Shown in pieces: positions 42,341 through 52,300 of a stretch of DNA of 64,000 bases (positions are counted from its first letter, which is position 1; each line of letters begins with the position of its first letter). Source of the stretch: UMGS1696 sp963642885 (GTDB taxonomy: Bacteria > Bacillota > Clostridia > Oscillospirales > CAG-272); NCBI GenBank assembly GCA_963642885.1, contig CAVIJI010000006.1, forward strand, positions 1 through 64,000, read 5' to 3'. The translations under genes and the position numbers were made by a program. The notes under the pieces were generated by a model, which was not told the DNA's origin, made no database searches, and saw only the letters and a program-made list of their open reading frames with translations.

Positions 42341-43093
42341 TCAGTTATCGGCACGGATGCTTCCGAATCCGTTTTCGTTGATCATATCTACAAGCTCTTC
42401 TCCGCCGTTCTTTACTATGACGCCGTTTTCCATTACATGAGCGGAATCGACGGTAAGGGCTTCGAGAATACGTGTGCTGTGAGTTATTATCAAAAGTGAG
42501 CCGTGAACTCTTTCCCTGAAGAGCTGAACTCCGTTTGATACGGTGCGAACCGCATCAACGTCGAGACCGGAGTCTGTTTCGTCGAGTATTGCCAATTTCG
42601 GCTCAAGCATCAGCATCTGAAGTATTTCGGCTTTCTTTTTCTCACCGCCTGAAAAACCTACGTTGAGATCACGCTCCGCGTATGATTCGTCCATTTGAAG
42701 GAGTTTCATGGTTTCGCCGAGCTTTTTCTTGAATTCCCAGAGACGAATTCTTTTGCCTGTTTTCTGCTCGAGCGATGAACGTATGAATGCGCTCAGAGTG
42801 ACACCGGGAACCTCAAGCGGATTCTGGAATGACAGAAAAATTCCTTTTTTTGCACGTTCGTTTACGGCTAAATCGTTGATTCTTTCACCGTCGAAAATAA
42901 TATCACCTGCCGTTACCGTGTATGCGGGATTTCCCGTGATGGCATATCCGAGAGTGGATTTGCCCGTTCCGTTCGGACCCATGAGTACGTGAGTTTCGTC
43001 TTCACCGACCGAAAGATCGACTCCGTGAAGTATTTCCTTTTCCCCTGCGTTTACATACAGTTTTTTTATTTCAAGCAATGTTTTGTTTTTCAT
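42341..43093 (-). CDS. sufC: SufC ATPase
   Basis: A 250-residue ABC-type ATPase of the SUF complex with Walker A LMGPNGTGKSTLG, signature NVGFSGGEKKKAEILQ, Walker B LAILDETDSGLDVDAVR and the SufC-specific NPLEVPGVTLSAFIR. Energises Fe-S transfer in SufBC2D. Confidence 0.97.
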   Translation of the reverse strand: MKNKTLLEIKKLYVNAGEKEILHGVDLSVGEDETHVLMGPNGTGKSTLGYAITGNPAYTVTAGDIIFDGERINDLAVNERAKKGIFLSFQNPLEVPGVTLSAFIRSSLEQKTGKRIRLWEFKKKLGETMKLLQMDESYAERDLNVGFSGGEKKKAEILQMLMLEPKLAILDETDSGLDVDAVRTVSNGVQLFRERVHGSLLIITHSTRILEALTVDSAHVMENGVIVKNGGEELVDMINENGFGSIRADN

Positions 43094-43120
43094 TGAATAG
43101 TCAAAATTCCTTTCGAATAT

Positions 43121-43582
43121 TTACGTGCGGATTTTCACAACTCCGCCCTCGGCGATTGAGCCGCATTTAAGAGTACTGTCTTTTTCATCAAGCAAGTCCT
43201 GAAGAGTATAGCTGTTGACATATGCGTTTATGTGATCCTCAAGGCCTTTCCAGAATGCCATTGTGTTGCAGCAGCAGCTTCCGCCGCATTTGTTTCCGTC
43301 TTTTGTGAGACAGGATACCGGTGCAAGCTCTCCTTCGGCCGCTTCCAGAATTTCTCCGATTTTATACTCTCTCGGGGGCTTCAAAAGCTTATAACCGCCC
43401 GTTTTCCCGAGCGCGCTTTCGACAAGATTGCTTTTACAGAGTGCGGTCATAATACTTTCCAGATACTTTCTCGAGATTTCCTGTCTGGCCGCTATATCAC
43501 CCAATCTGATATATCCCTCACCGTGCTGTTCGGCCATGTCAAGCATGACGCGAAGAGCGTACCGGCCTTTTGACGATATCAT
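43121..43582 (-). CDS. Rrf2-family regulator (IscR-like) of the suf operon
   Basis: A 153-residue winged-helix protein. ATG 43582 gives MISSKGRYALRVM, the standard Rrf2 N-terminus, with GGGGG 11 nt upstream; GTG 43594 is less likely. The cysteines CLTKDGNKCGGSCCC at about 95-108 provide the IscR-type [2Fe-2S] ligands with extra Cys. First gene of the operon, so autoregulation by cluster status is expected. Confidence 0.9.
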   Translation of the reverse strand: MISSKGRYALRVMLDMAEQHGEGYIRLGDIAARQEISRKYLESIMTALCKSNLVESALGKTGGYKLLKPPREYKIGEILEAAEGELAPVSCLTKDGNKCGGSCCCNTMAFWKGLEDHINAYVNSYTLQDLLDEKDSTLKCGSIAEGGVVKIRT

Positions 43583-43606
43583 CACCGCGAACACCCCCTT
43601 TTAACT

Positions 43607-43653
43607 CCTATGCTTTCAATAGGTATTATACCTTTTTATTCCTATAATGTCAA
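43607..43653 (-). promoter_or_regulatory. suf operon promoter with overlapping inverted half-sites
   Basis: Minus strand TTGACA (43648-43653), 17-bp spacer, TATAAT (43625-43630). On the plus strand CCTAT (43607-43611), ATAGG (43619-43623) and CCTAT (43641-43645) alternate in orientation, covering the start site and the -10 box, as a repressor such as the Rrf2 protein would need. AGGTATTATACCT over the -10 is itself nearly palindromic. Confidence 0.7.
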
Positions 43654-43729
43654 TGGGAATTAAACGCAATAATCTACAGAAAAAGAAGCATAAATGTCGG
43701 ATATATGTTATATTGTCACATATACACGA

Positions 43730-43761
43730 AAGCTCCCCGCGTTCGGAAACACGGGGAGCTT
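43730..43761 (-). terminator. Hairpin after the beta-galactosidase gene
   Basis: AAGCTCCCCG and CGGGGAGCTT form a 10-bp GC-rich stem; the T run on the minus strand is short, so termination may be partial. Confidence 0.6.
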
Positions 43762-43787
43762 AAAAAACGATTTTCGGGGGATAAATC

Positions 43788-46541
43788 TTATTTTACATTG
43801 TATCCGACAGCGCCTCTTATGCCGTTTTTCTCGCCGTCGGCAGCTTGGAGAACAAGACGCATCTCGTGCTCGGTTGGCTTGTTTATTTCGAACGAAGCGT
43901 TAAGCGGGCCGTTTATGTTTTCCTTATCGGCGATGAGAGTTCCGTCGACGTACAACAGCAAACGCCGTGCCGTTACCTGTTTAAACAATAACGTACATAT
44001 ATTTTCGGCATTCGGATTTTGTGTGGGGGAAACCTTGAATTTCGCACGGAAAAGCTTGTATCCGTTTGTGAAGCCGGGTTTTATTTCCCAGTCGATAAAC
44101 GATATCGGTTCAAGCGAATTCATGTCGCTGTCGGCGAATTCTCTGAGTGCATCGGGCATATCGGCATATGTTTCGGCTGATACCGTTACACCCTCGATGT
44201 TTCTGTCGGCACATTCGTAAATATAATCAACCTTTGAGGGGATTATTTCAAACACCGTTTCGGATGTCTCGAGTCCTTCGCCCGAGGCACGGAATACGAG
44301 CGATTTTGCGTCGGGCTTTGTCTGGATTATAGCCTGGCAGTGGCCTGCGTAAAGACTGCGTTTCGGTTCGTGGTCGGATTCGAGACAATTCGGGTCGCCG
44401 TTTCCGACACCGAGAAGAACGCCGTCGCCTATAATTTCAAACGAAAGCATGTTGTCCGCCGTTTCGCAGATTAATCCGTTCTCATCCGCAAGCGAGAAAT
44501 TGATTACGGTTGCGTCCTCTCCGTTGCCGTACAAGGTTGATTTATAAGCCTCGGCGATGATTTTACGAGGCTTGCCCGAGGTTTTTCTTTCACAATGTGC
44601 CACTTCTTTTCCGTTTATATAGCCTATGGCGGATAATGTACCCGCACTGAATTTTACAGACCATTCCGCGGGAGCACAGCAATCCGATTTCTTTCTGCCG
44701 AGCGAGACACCGTTTAAGAACAGCTCGACCTCATCGCAGTTTGAAGCGGTCATCACACGCACGTCATCGCCGTCATTCCAGTTCCAGTGCGGAAGAACAT
44801 ATACCATGGGTTCGTCCGTGAAGCAAGCACGGTTCTGATAAAAGCTGTCCTTTGCGAAACCGCAGGTATCCATGATTCCGAACTGAGTACCGATTGACGG
44901 CCACTCGAAGGGAGTAGGCTCACCGCGGTAATCGAAGCCCGTCCAAATGAAAATACCGCCGAACCAGTCGTGCTCTCTCGTGAAGCGCCATGTATCCTTG
45001 ATGCGCTGACCCCATCCCGCCGCTTCTTCGTCATAGCCTGCGAGAACGTGAGCATCATTGTCACTCTTATAACAACCTCTTGTGGCAAAGGCGGAGTTGT
45101 TTTCCGAGCCGAAAACGGCATTCTGCGGGTAACGACGTCTGTACTCGAGAACACCGCCGGGTACACCGTAGTTTATTCCCGTAGCATCCATGAATTTAGC
45201 CGCGCCGTCTTCATCGTTGTAGCCGCCGTTCATCGCACCCGTAATTATACGTGAATCGTCAAGGCGCAATACGGCTTGTTTCATGCGGCGGAATATCTGA
45301 CCGCCTTCCTTTGTACCCTGCATGGGTTCTTCGTTGAACATTGACCACATTACAACCGACGGATGGTTTCTGTCACGTTTTACCATGGTTTCAACATGGC
45401 GGATAACCTCTGGACGTGATTCGAATCGGCGGTTTTCATCCATTACGAGCAGGCCGAGTCTATCGCATGCGTCCAGGATTTCCTTTGCCGGCATATTGTG
45501 AGAGCAACGGTAAGCGTTTGTTCCGAGATCCTTAAGACGTTTGATACGGTAATACTGTATGGAGTCCGGTACGGCGACTCCGACTCCCGCATGGTCTTGG
45601 TGGTTGCAGGTGCCCTTGAGCTTAATCGGTCTGCCGTTGAGGAAAAATCCCTTGTCGGGGTCGGCAGTGAAGGTTCTGAAACCGAAGGTCGTTTCCTCTT
45701 CGTCGGTTTCGCAGTCCGATATAAGCGAGAAGCGTGCGGTGTAAAGCTCGGGGTCGTCTACATCCCATCTTGCGGGATCCGTAATTATAAGAGTATGACG
45801 AGCTGTTGCCTTTCCGTCGGCGGGACAGGTGAACTGTTCGCTTTCGCCCACGGCTACCGTGTCGCCGTTATACATAAGCTCCGTGCGGATGCGGAACGAC
45901 TTATCACAGTATGAATTGTTCTCTGCCGTTGCCTCGCAGATGACTCTCCAGTCGTTTTCGCTTTCCTCGATAAGCTCGGGCTTTGCGAATATGCTGTCAT
46001 GCTCGATATGGAACGGTTCCTTGACTATAAGCTTCACATGACGGTATATGCCTGCGCCTTCATACCACCATCCCTCGGTAGTCAGGCCGTCTATATATAC
46101 CGCAATGACATTGGTTCTGTCACCGAAGAACGCGCGGTCTGTTACGTCAATGTCAAGCGGAGCATACGCCGAGAAGGAGCGTCCGACAAGTGAGCCGTTG
46201 AAATAGATGCGTGCGGTAACCGCTATACCCTCGAATGATAAAAGTATGTGCTTTCCGTCGTATTCACGCGGAAGCTTGAATGATTTACGATACCATGCGT
46301 TGTGTCTTCTTTTGTATCCGTGGGAAATCAGGTTTTCGGGTGCGAATTCGGTTTCCGTAAGATAGTCGTGCGGGATGTTTACCACCCTCCATGAGCTGTC
46401 ATCAAGTGCGCGAGAGGGAATTCCGCGTTCCTGACCCGCCTTCGATGAATTATACGAGTCCGAATGTGTCTTTGCGGCTTCCGTTTCTCCCTCGCCGGGG
46501 AGAAAACGCCATTCTTTGTCGAGAAGAAAAACTTTTCTCAT
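43788..46541 (-). CDS. GH2 beta-galactosidase-like glycoside hydrolase
   Basis: A 917-residue cytosolic (no signal peptide) GH2 enzyme; ATG 46541 has AAGGA 8 nt upstream, better placed than ATG 46547. Order: sugar-binding domain (HDYLTETEF, NAWYRKSFKLP), Ig-like domain, TIM barrel with RCSHNMPAKEILDACDRLGL, the acid/base Glu in VVMWSMFNEEP, and the nucleophile Glu in VFGSENNSAFATRG, then C-terminal DUF4982-like and Ig domains. GH2 members here cleave beta-galactosides, but related ones are beta-glucuronidases, so specificity is not certain. Own promoter and hairpin. Confidence 0.9.
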   Translation of the reverse strand: MRKVFLLDKEWRFLPGEGETEAAKTHSDSYNSSKAGQERGIPSRALDDSSWRVVNIPHDYLTETEFAPENLISHGYKRRHNAWYRKSFKLPREYDGKHILLSFEGIAVTARIYFNGSLVGRSFSAYAPLDIDVTDRAFFGDRTNVIAVYIDGLTTEGWWYEGAGIYRHVKLIVKEPFHIEHDSIFAKPELIEESENDWRVICEATAENNSYCDKSFRIRTELMYNGDTVAVGESEQFTCPADGKATARHTLIITDPARWDVDDPELYTARFSLISDCETDEEETTFGFRTFTADPDKGFFLNGRPIKLKGTCNHQDHAGVGVAVPDSIQYYRIKRLKDLGTNAYRCSHNMPAKEILDACDRLGLLVMDENRRFESRPEVIRHVETMVKRDRNHPSVVMWSMFNEEPMQGTKEGGQIFRRMKQAVLRLDDSRIITGAMNGGYNDEDGAAKFMDATGINYGVPGGVLEYRRRYPQNAVFGSENNSAFATRGCYKSDNDAHVLAGYDEEAAGWGQRIKDTWRFTREHDWFGGIFIWTGFDYRGEPTPFEWPSIGTQFGIMDTCGFAKDSFYQNRACFTDEPMVYVLPHWNWNDGDDVRVMTASNCDEVELFLNGVSLGRKKSDCCAPAEWSVKFSAGTLSAIGYINGKEVAHCERKTSGKPRKIIAEAYKSTLYGNGEDATVINFSLADENGLICETADNMLSFEIIGDGVLLGVGNGDPNCLESDHEPKRSLYAGHCQAIIQTKPDAKSLVFRASGEGLETSETVFEIIPSKVDYIYECADRNIEGVTVSAETYADMPDALREFADSDMNSLEPISFIDWEIKPGFTNGYKLFRAKFKVSPTQNPNAENICTLLFKQVTARRLLLYVDGTLIADKENINGPLNASFEINKPTEHEMRLVLQAADGEKNGIRGAVGYNVK

Positions 46542-46588
46542 ACACATTATCCTTTCTTTGCTTTTGTGTGCGATATTATTATATACTG

Positions 46589-46617
46589 ATTATATCATAC
46601 CGATGATTTTGTGTCAA
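46589..46617 (-). promoter_or_regulatory. Consensus promoter for the GH2 gene
   Basis: Minus strand TTGACA (46612-46617), 17-bp spacer, TATAAT (46589-46594), ~50 nt before the ATG. Confidence 0.75.
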
Positions 46618-46673
46618 GATGACAAAATACGGGCAACAATCCTACTTTTGTACAGCAACGTTCCGCTATACTC

Positions 46674-46702
46674 TTGACTTTTTTTGCGAATATGTGTAAA
46701 AT
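46674..46702 (+). promoter_or_regulatory. SigA-type promoter for the sigma-factor operon
   Basis: TTGACT (46674-46679), 17-bp spacer, TAAAAT (46697-46702), 35 nt before the sigma factor ATG. An additional ECF-type promoter is possible but I cannot define one. Confidence 0.6.
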
Positions 46703-46737
46703 AGTAGAGTGATTATGTATATTGGGGAGGTGTTCGC

Positions 46738-47295
46738 ATGACAGACGAAAGACTTTATCTTGATTATATGAACGGTGCGGAAGAAGCGGCAAGCGTGCTG
46801 GTCGAAAAATACGGCGACAGTCTGACGCTGTTTATTTGCGGATACATCCGGGACGAACATGACGCGGAGGATTTGATGATAGAAGCGTTTGCGAGGATGT
46901 TTGTTCGGCTCAGACCGATATCCGAGCAAAACGAAGGCAGCTTTAAGGCGTATCTCTTCAAAGTAGGAAGAAACCTTGCGCTCAGACATATGGGAAAGCA
47001 CAGCTTGCCGTTTATCGGCTTCGACGATATAGAATTCGAGCCTTACGAGGCTGAACATGCGGAGCTGTCGGTTATACAGGATGAAAAGAACAATGAGCTG
47101 TATTCGGCTCTGATGAAGCTGAAAACCGAATACAGGGAAGCGCTGTATCTTGTGTATATAAACGAAATGAATTACGCGGATGCCGCAAAGGTACTCGGCA
47201 AAAGCGAAAAGCAGATTACCAATCTCATCTATCGCGGTAAGCAGAGTCTTCGTGCGATACTCGAAAAGAAAGGATATACATATGAGGACCAATGA
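46738..47295 (+). CDS. ECF-type RNA polymerase sigma factor
   Basis: A 185-residue sigma-70 family protein with only regions 2 and 4. Region 2 is seen in LFICGYIRDEHDAEDLMIEAFARMF; region 4 in EYREALYLVYINEMNYADAAKVLGKSEKQITNLIYRGKQSLR, a helix-turn-helix for -35 recognition. GGAGG lies 8 nt before ATG 46738. The end overlaps the next gene by 14 bp, and three small membrane proteins including a PrsW-like protease follow, so it is likely held at the membrane until released. Confidence 0.93.
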   Translation: MTDERLYLDYMNGAEEAASVLVEKYGDSLTLFICGYIRDEHDAEDLMIEAFARMFVRLRPISEQNEGSFKAYLFKVGRNLALRHMGKHSLPFIGFDDIEFEPYEAEHAELSVIQDEKNNELYSALMKLKTEYREALYLVYINEMNYADAAKVLGKSEKQITNLIYRGKQSLRAILEKKGYTYEDQ

Positions 47296-47608
47296 AGAAC
47301 GTCTCTGTGAGATTAATAAGAGAAAAAACATGCTTATAATAATAAAAGGCGAAAGGCGCAGAATGGCTCTCAAAGCGGCCGCGGCACTGGTCAGCGTTTG
47401 TCTTGTCATCTTTATCGGTACTTATATCTGCTCCCTTGATGTGTCATACGGCGACATACAGTGCGGCGGAACAGGATCGGCGAGTATAATCGTCGACGGC
47501 GGCAGAGCGGGATATGTAATTGTCGGAGTGATTTGCTTTTTACTCGGAGTATTTATGACATTTTTAATGCATAAGCTGCATGATATAAACAAAAAGGGTG
47601 ACAAATGA
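47282..47608 (+). CDS. Small two-TM membrane protein, candidate anti-sigma factor
   Basis: A 108-residue protein. ATG 47282 has AAAGGA 7 nt upstream and overlaps the sigma gene. Residues 1-28 are charged (MRTNEERLCEINKRKN), then two transmembrane helices (about 34-55 and 78-100) flank a short external loop (YGDIQCGGTGSASIIVDGG). Gene position immediately after an ECF sigma factor and before a PrsW-like protease, and its paralogy with the protein at 49.0 kb, make an anti-sigma or co-regulator role plausible. No ZAS or other known anti-sigma motif is present. Confidence 0.65.
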   Translation: MRTNEERLCEINKRKNMLIIIKGERRRMALKAAAALVSVCLVIFIGTYICSLDVSYGDIQCGGTGSASIIVDGGRAGYVIVGVICFLLGVFMTFLMHKLHDINKKGDK

Positions 47609-48225
47609 GCTTCGAACTTATAGAAAGTATTTTCCAGACGGTTATACTGTTCGCAATGACAGTTTCCGCTTTTGTAATGTCACTGATTAAAAAAAGCCGT
47701 GCCGTTATGCTGCTCTCTCTCGGTTACGGCGGCTTTTTGGCGGGCATCCTGTTTTATTCTCTGCATATATACATACTCGGATATACACCGAAGATATTCT
47801 ACGTAGCGGAAATATCATGGCTTGCCGCATATCTGTTTATTTTTTCGACACTTTATCTGAGATTTCTGAAATACGCGAAGCCCCGCTTCGAGCTTAAGCA
47901 GGCCGTCATTTCATTCATTCCCGCACTGGTATCGTTTGCGTTCAAGATGTTCGGCCCGTCATATATTACCGCGGGAGCTTTTTCCGTTTTGGCGGGATTG
48001 ATTACGTATTACTCGCTGTGCGGTATCAAAGCAAAAGGGCGAAAAAACAGCCGTACCGAGACTATGCTCGTCGTCTGCATTGTGTTGCAGCTTATGCTGT
48101 ACATAGTGTCGGGATTCATGGTTGACGAAACGGTGTTTAATCCGTATTATGCCGTTGATATGACGTTTACGGTGTGCCTTGCGCTTCTTCTCCCTATAAT
48201 ATGTAAAGAGGAAAACCATATATGA
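47605..48225 (+). CDS. Multi-pass membrane protein in the sigma-factor operon
   Basis: A 206-residue protein with about seven predicted transmembrane helices and almost no soluble part. It starts in an ATGA overlap with the preceding gene and ends in an overlap with the protease gene, so it belongs to the same unit. No family is recognised; a sensor with a 7TM-like layout is one possibility. Confidence 0.7.
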   Translation: MSFELIESIFQTVILFAMTVSAFVMSLIKKSRAVMLLSLGYGGFLAGILFYSLHIYILGYTPKIFYVAEISWLAAYLFIFSTLYLRFLKYAKPRFELKQAVISFIPALVSFAFKMFGPSYITAGAFSVLAGLITYYSLCGIKAKGRKNSRTETMLVVCIVLQLMLYIVSGFMVDETVFNPYYAVDMTFTVCLALLLPIICKEENHI

Positions 48226-48869
48226 CGTATGTCGAAAATATATATATATGTATTGTACTGCCGCTTTTTGTGTCGCTGTTGTTTTTGAAGGGAAAGGCAC
48301 GCGAGTGTACATTGTTTGTCGCGATCGGTATGTCGATGTGCTATCTCAGCGCGTATGTCAACAGCTTTTTTACCGCATACTATATGACCGATGCCGTGAC
48401 GGCGGCAATTGAAATCTCTCCCGTGTGCGAGGAGATAATGAAGCTGATTCCGCTCCTGATATTTATTGAGATATTCGAACCAGAAAAGAGCGATATATCC
48501 ACCGCAGCCGTTGCGATTGCCGTGGGCTTTGCGACATTCGAGAATGTATGCTTTCTCAGCGAAAACGGCGCCGAGGATTTCCTCTATATGTTCGCGAGAG
48601 GCATATCCGCAGGCGCGCTTCATGTCCTGTGCGGCGCGGTTATGGGGTACGGTATCGCCTATGTATTCAAATTCAAGTGGCTTATGCTGACAGGCTGCGT
48701 GGGCATACTCGGCTTGTCGGTTGTGCTCCACGCACTGTATAATCTGATGATAACGGCGGACGGGGCAATGCGCGGTGCGGGATATGTATTTCCGTCACTG
48801 CTGATAGTATTGTTTTACTGCACGAAGGGTTACATCGAAAAAAACAGATTATTCGAAAAATTACAATAA
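48222..48869 (+). CDS. PrsW-family intramembrane metalloprotease
   Basis: A 215-residue multi-TM protein with the PrsW/CAAX-like metalloprotease signatures: SPVCEEIMKLIPL (EExxK), GFATFENVCFL (FExxE-like Phe-Glu-Asn), RGISAGALHVLCGAVMGYGI (His) and VLHALYNLMI (His). PrsW in Bacillus performs site-1 cleavage of anti-sigma W. With the sigma factor at the head of the operon, a regulated intramembrane proteolysis circuit is the natural reading. A terminator follows. Confidence 0.88.
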   Translation: MTYVENIYICIVLPLFVSLLFLKGKARECTLFVAIGMSMCYLSAYVNSFFTAYYMTDAVTAAIEISPVCEEIMKLIPLLIFIEIFEPEKSDISTAAVAIAVGFATFENVCFLSENGAEDFLYMFARGISAGALHVLCGAVMGYGIAYVFKFKWLMLTGCVGILGLSVVLHALYNLMITADGAMRGAGYVFPSLLIVLFYCTKGYIEKNRLFEKLQ

Positions 48870-48870
48870 T

Positions 48871-48918
48871 AAAACAGCTTATTTCGCGGGTATATCACGT
48901 GGAATAAGCTGTTTTTAT
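48871..48918 (+). terminator. Intrinsic terminator of the sigma-factor operon
   Basis: AAAACAGCTTATT (48871-48883) and AATAAGCTGTTTT (48903-48915), with T-rich sequence after. The following stretch to 49040 is AT-rich and should hold the surface-protein promoter; I see only weak boxes. Confidence 0.85.
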
Positions 48919-49042
48919 GATTTTTTTGATAAAAATATAAAAAAATATGAAAAAAGGTGAGAGTTTTTTACTTTTTCCGTATTATATATATTAAATCCTA
49001 ATTTGATATCGTGGTTAATTCGAAGTGAAGGAGGAGAATCTA

Positions 49043-49348
49043 TTGAAGCGCAGATATACCGTGTCCGAGCGGGTTTCGGCTGTCCAAACAAAGACCGCGC
49101 AGTATCGCGTAAAACTCGACAGAAAAATAGCGAGAATGTTGAGTGCTGTGTGTGTTATGCTTTTGTTCGGCCTTGTCAGCATTGTATTTACGGCGGATAC
49201 ATCCGCCACGACCGCAATACTCGGCGGCTGCAGTTCGGTATTATTGTACGGTTCGAACGGAAAATACGCGGTTGTGGGCATTCTTTCGTTTGTAATCGGA
49301 ACGCTTTTGGCGCTGACCGCGCTCAAACTCGGAAAAAGGAAGATTTAA
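49043..49348 (+). CDS. Small two-TM membrane protein, paralogue of the anti-sigma candidate
   Basis: A 101-residue protein. TTG 49043 has AAGGAGGAG ending 6 nt upstream, which decides the start; GTG 49025 lies before that site. It shares with the 47.3-kb protein a basic N-terminus (TVSERVSAV... versus TNEERLCEI...), a first helix, a short Gly/Ser loop (GGCSSVLLYGSNGKYAVVG versus GGTGSASIIVDGGRAGYVIVG) and a second helix ending KL. It is 34 nt upstream of the giant surface protein. Confidence 0.7.
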   Translation: MKRRYTVSERVSAVQTKTAQYRVKLDRKIARMLSAVCVMLLFGLVSIVFTADTSATTAILGGCSSVLLYGSNGKYAVVGILSFVIGTLLALTALKLGKRKI

Positions 49349-49382
49349 GACACTTTTTGATTTTAAACGCAGGAGGGTGAAA

Positions 49383-52300
49383 ATGTTATTAAGAAAGAGT
49401 CGGAATTCATTCAAAAGAATAATTTCGATGATACTTACTCTTTGTATGGTTATGTCCCTGTTCCCGCTGTCGGTATTCGCGTCCGAAGCCGATGAGGTTG
49501 AAGCAGAGGCAGAAGCCGCATGGAAAAGAATGCTTGAAATAGGGCTTGTCGATGAGAACGGAGAGCTTATAGAGGATACCTCTTTCGTCCTCGCCGACGG
49601 AAGAGAAGCATATTCGATAGATGAGTTTCTCGAAATGATAGACGAGGAGGATACCGACCCCGATATGACGGTAACCGTATGGGGAAGCGGCTCCGTTGCC
49701 ACTATTCAGGAAATAGTGTACGCCTTGTCAATCGAATATGAAATGCAGGACATAACCGCATCACTACAGTATATTTCCGAAAACGGTACGAATGATGCAA
49801 ATGGTGCGGACGAAACAAACGATACGGCGGATACGGGTTCGATTCCGCGTCTTGTGGTTTCAAGTGTCGTAGGAGACGCATATTTTCAGGTAAATTTCGA
49901 GCTTCAGGATGAGGAAGGAAACCCCATAGAAGCGGACGAGGATATTACCTTTGACGTCGGTATGTTCGGCGACATTGACGACTGGTTCACGGAGGAGTTG
50001 TCGGTCGGAAGAAATACAGGCATTACCTTCGGCGATACGGTAGGCATCAATAAATATGTTTCGCGTACTATCGCAACAGGTAAGAGCTCTGTCGATATTT
50101 ATTACAATACAAACCGTCTCGAGACGGACATGGAGAACATATACCGTACTGCCGGTGAGCCGAATTCGTCGAGACCGGATTTTTGGGCAGGCTATCTTCC
50201 GTTTATAGTTCAGATAAAGAATCTGCGCGGAGCCGTAATCGAGAACAACGGTATTTGGACCGACGCGGCGGCGGTTAAGCTGTCGTATGAGAGAAAAGAA
50301 ACGGTTGATAATTTTTTTTACACTGGCGGAGCCAACGGTACTACTACAATCGACTCGACAGCACTTACGGCGATAAACCAAATATCGGATATAACATACA
50401 CTAAGGCATTTGTGTATGACTTTTCCGTAGATGACTTAAAATTAACCGACGCGGAAAAAAGAAAACTGCGTTTGTTATATGAAAACGGCGCATGTGATAC
50501 AATCACAACAAACTTAACAATCACAGGAAACGCTGATTATAATAAATCTGATATAATTTCAGCATCGAATACTTCCTTATATGTGAAATTGTCGGATGAA
50601 AATTGGTATCCTGCCGACGTAGAAAGTCGTGTTTATTCGGAGTGCAATTACGATAACTCGAGAGGTTTTAACCATACACTGTACAAAACCACTTTTGGCT
50701 TCAAACTGCCGTACACTGCGGTGTATGCGAATACCGAAGTTCAGATAAATACTACTGTCGACCAAATTGCATTTGTCGTTGTTGAGAATACTGACAACGA
50801 TGGAAGTTACAATAACCTATATTTCAGTGTCTCTGATGCCTCCACCGTTATAATGAAATACCCGATTGGTTATTCCGCACCTACCGTAGAGAGCGTGAGT
50901 GTAGTCGGTAATCAGACTGAATTTTATGTGGGACAGTATGTACCGATACTCGTGGAGTTCTCCGCGCCTGTTATGACAGGTGATGGCAGCAACACTGCCA
51001 GAGTAGAGCTTGTGCTGTCCGACGGAACAACACTGACAGAGGTTGACACGGACAGTGAGGGCTGCACCGTTATCCATGACGGTACAGCAGGTGCGACCGT
51101 ATCCGCAAGCCGTTTGTTCCTGTACGAGGTTAAAGCGGTAGATAATACGGAAATTACGGTAAGCGGCATCAACGGTGGCAAAGGTGTGACCGATTCTTTC
51201 GGTAATGTAATAGTAGAGAACATAACCTTCGATACACCGATAACGCTGTCCGCTCATCTTAACACTACCTTACCCGAGCACAGCATAAACAGTGTCGAGG
51301 TAACGGCGGGAACATTCGATGAGCATAACGGAGACGAGTATATTACATACACCGTATCCGCGTCTACCGAACAGACCGACACCGCATACAAGCAGCTTTG
51401 GAGCAATTACGATCCCGATACATGCGGATACAAGGTTATCGCGGTATTCGACGGTGACTATTCATCGTCTGCCGCTATCGCTCCCATAGTTCTTACAATC
51501 GAGGGTGATGACGGTGTGCTCACGGGAAGCGTAAATCTGCCGAAGGTTTACGCCGACGATGAAAACGCGGATCTGACACACAGCGTACAGCTTTATGTTG
51601 TGCGTAACGGCGTGTATGTTCCCGTCAACGCGTACACCTCGTTCACCGAGAGAGAAGTGGTAAAGGCTCCCGATGACGCGTATACACTGTCTGCCGAAAA
51701 AGAGCCGCTTTATATAACTGACGCAGCGGCTTATTACCTTACGGTGGATAAGAATACAACGAAATCGTGGACGTACGACGGAGATGACGACTACGAGCTT
51801 GTTCTCGACAGAGATGATGTCATTTCCCTGAACTACAACAAGACCACAAAGAAATACGCGATGATTACCTTGGGCGTGGGTGAGGTTAATATACACGCAG
51901 TAGCTAAAAACGGAAGCGGAGACGAGAACAACAGCAACACATGCTCCAATACCCTTAAGGTTACCGTTCTCTCGGGCTCTACTCCGGCGATTGTTTTCCC
52001 GACAAACGCGAATACATATACAACCCGTTCGGGTGACGACTGCACTCTCATGTTCGCAAGCAATCTGAGTGCAATGGACGGCGACGGAGATTATGTAAAC
52101 AAGAATATCGAGGTAAAGCTCACGGAAAAGGGAAGCGGAAATACGGTATGGAGTACGACAATAGACCGTTATTCGACATCGATTACCGTTCCCGGTGAAT
52201 ACCTTACGACAATTTCAACAGACGGTGAACCTACATACACAGTAGAGCTGAAGACTACTGCATCGGACGGCGATATTTCCACAATGGGATATATTGTTGT

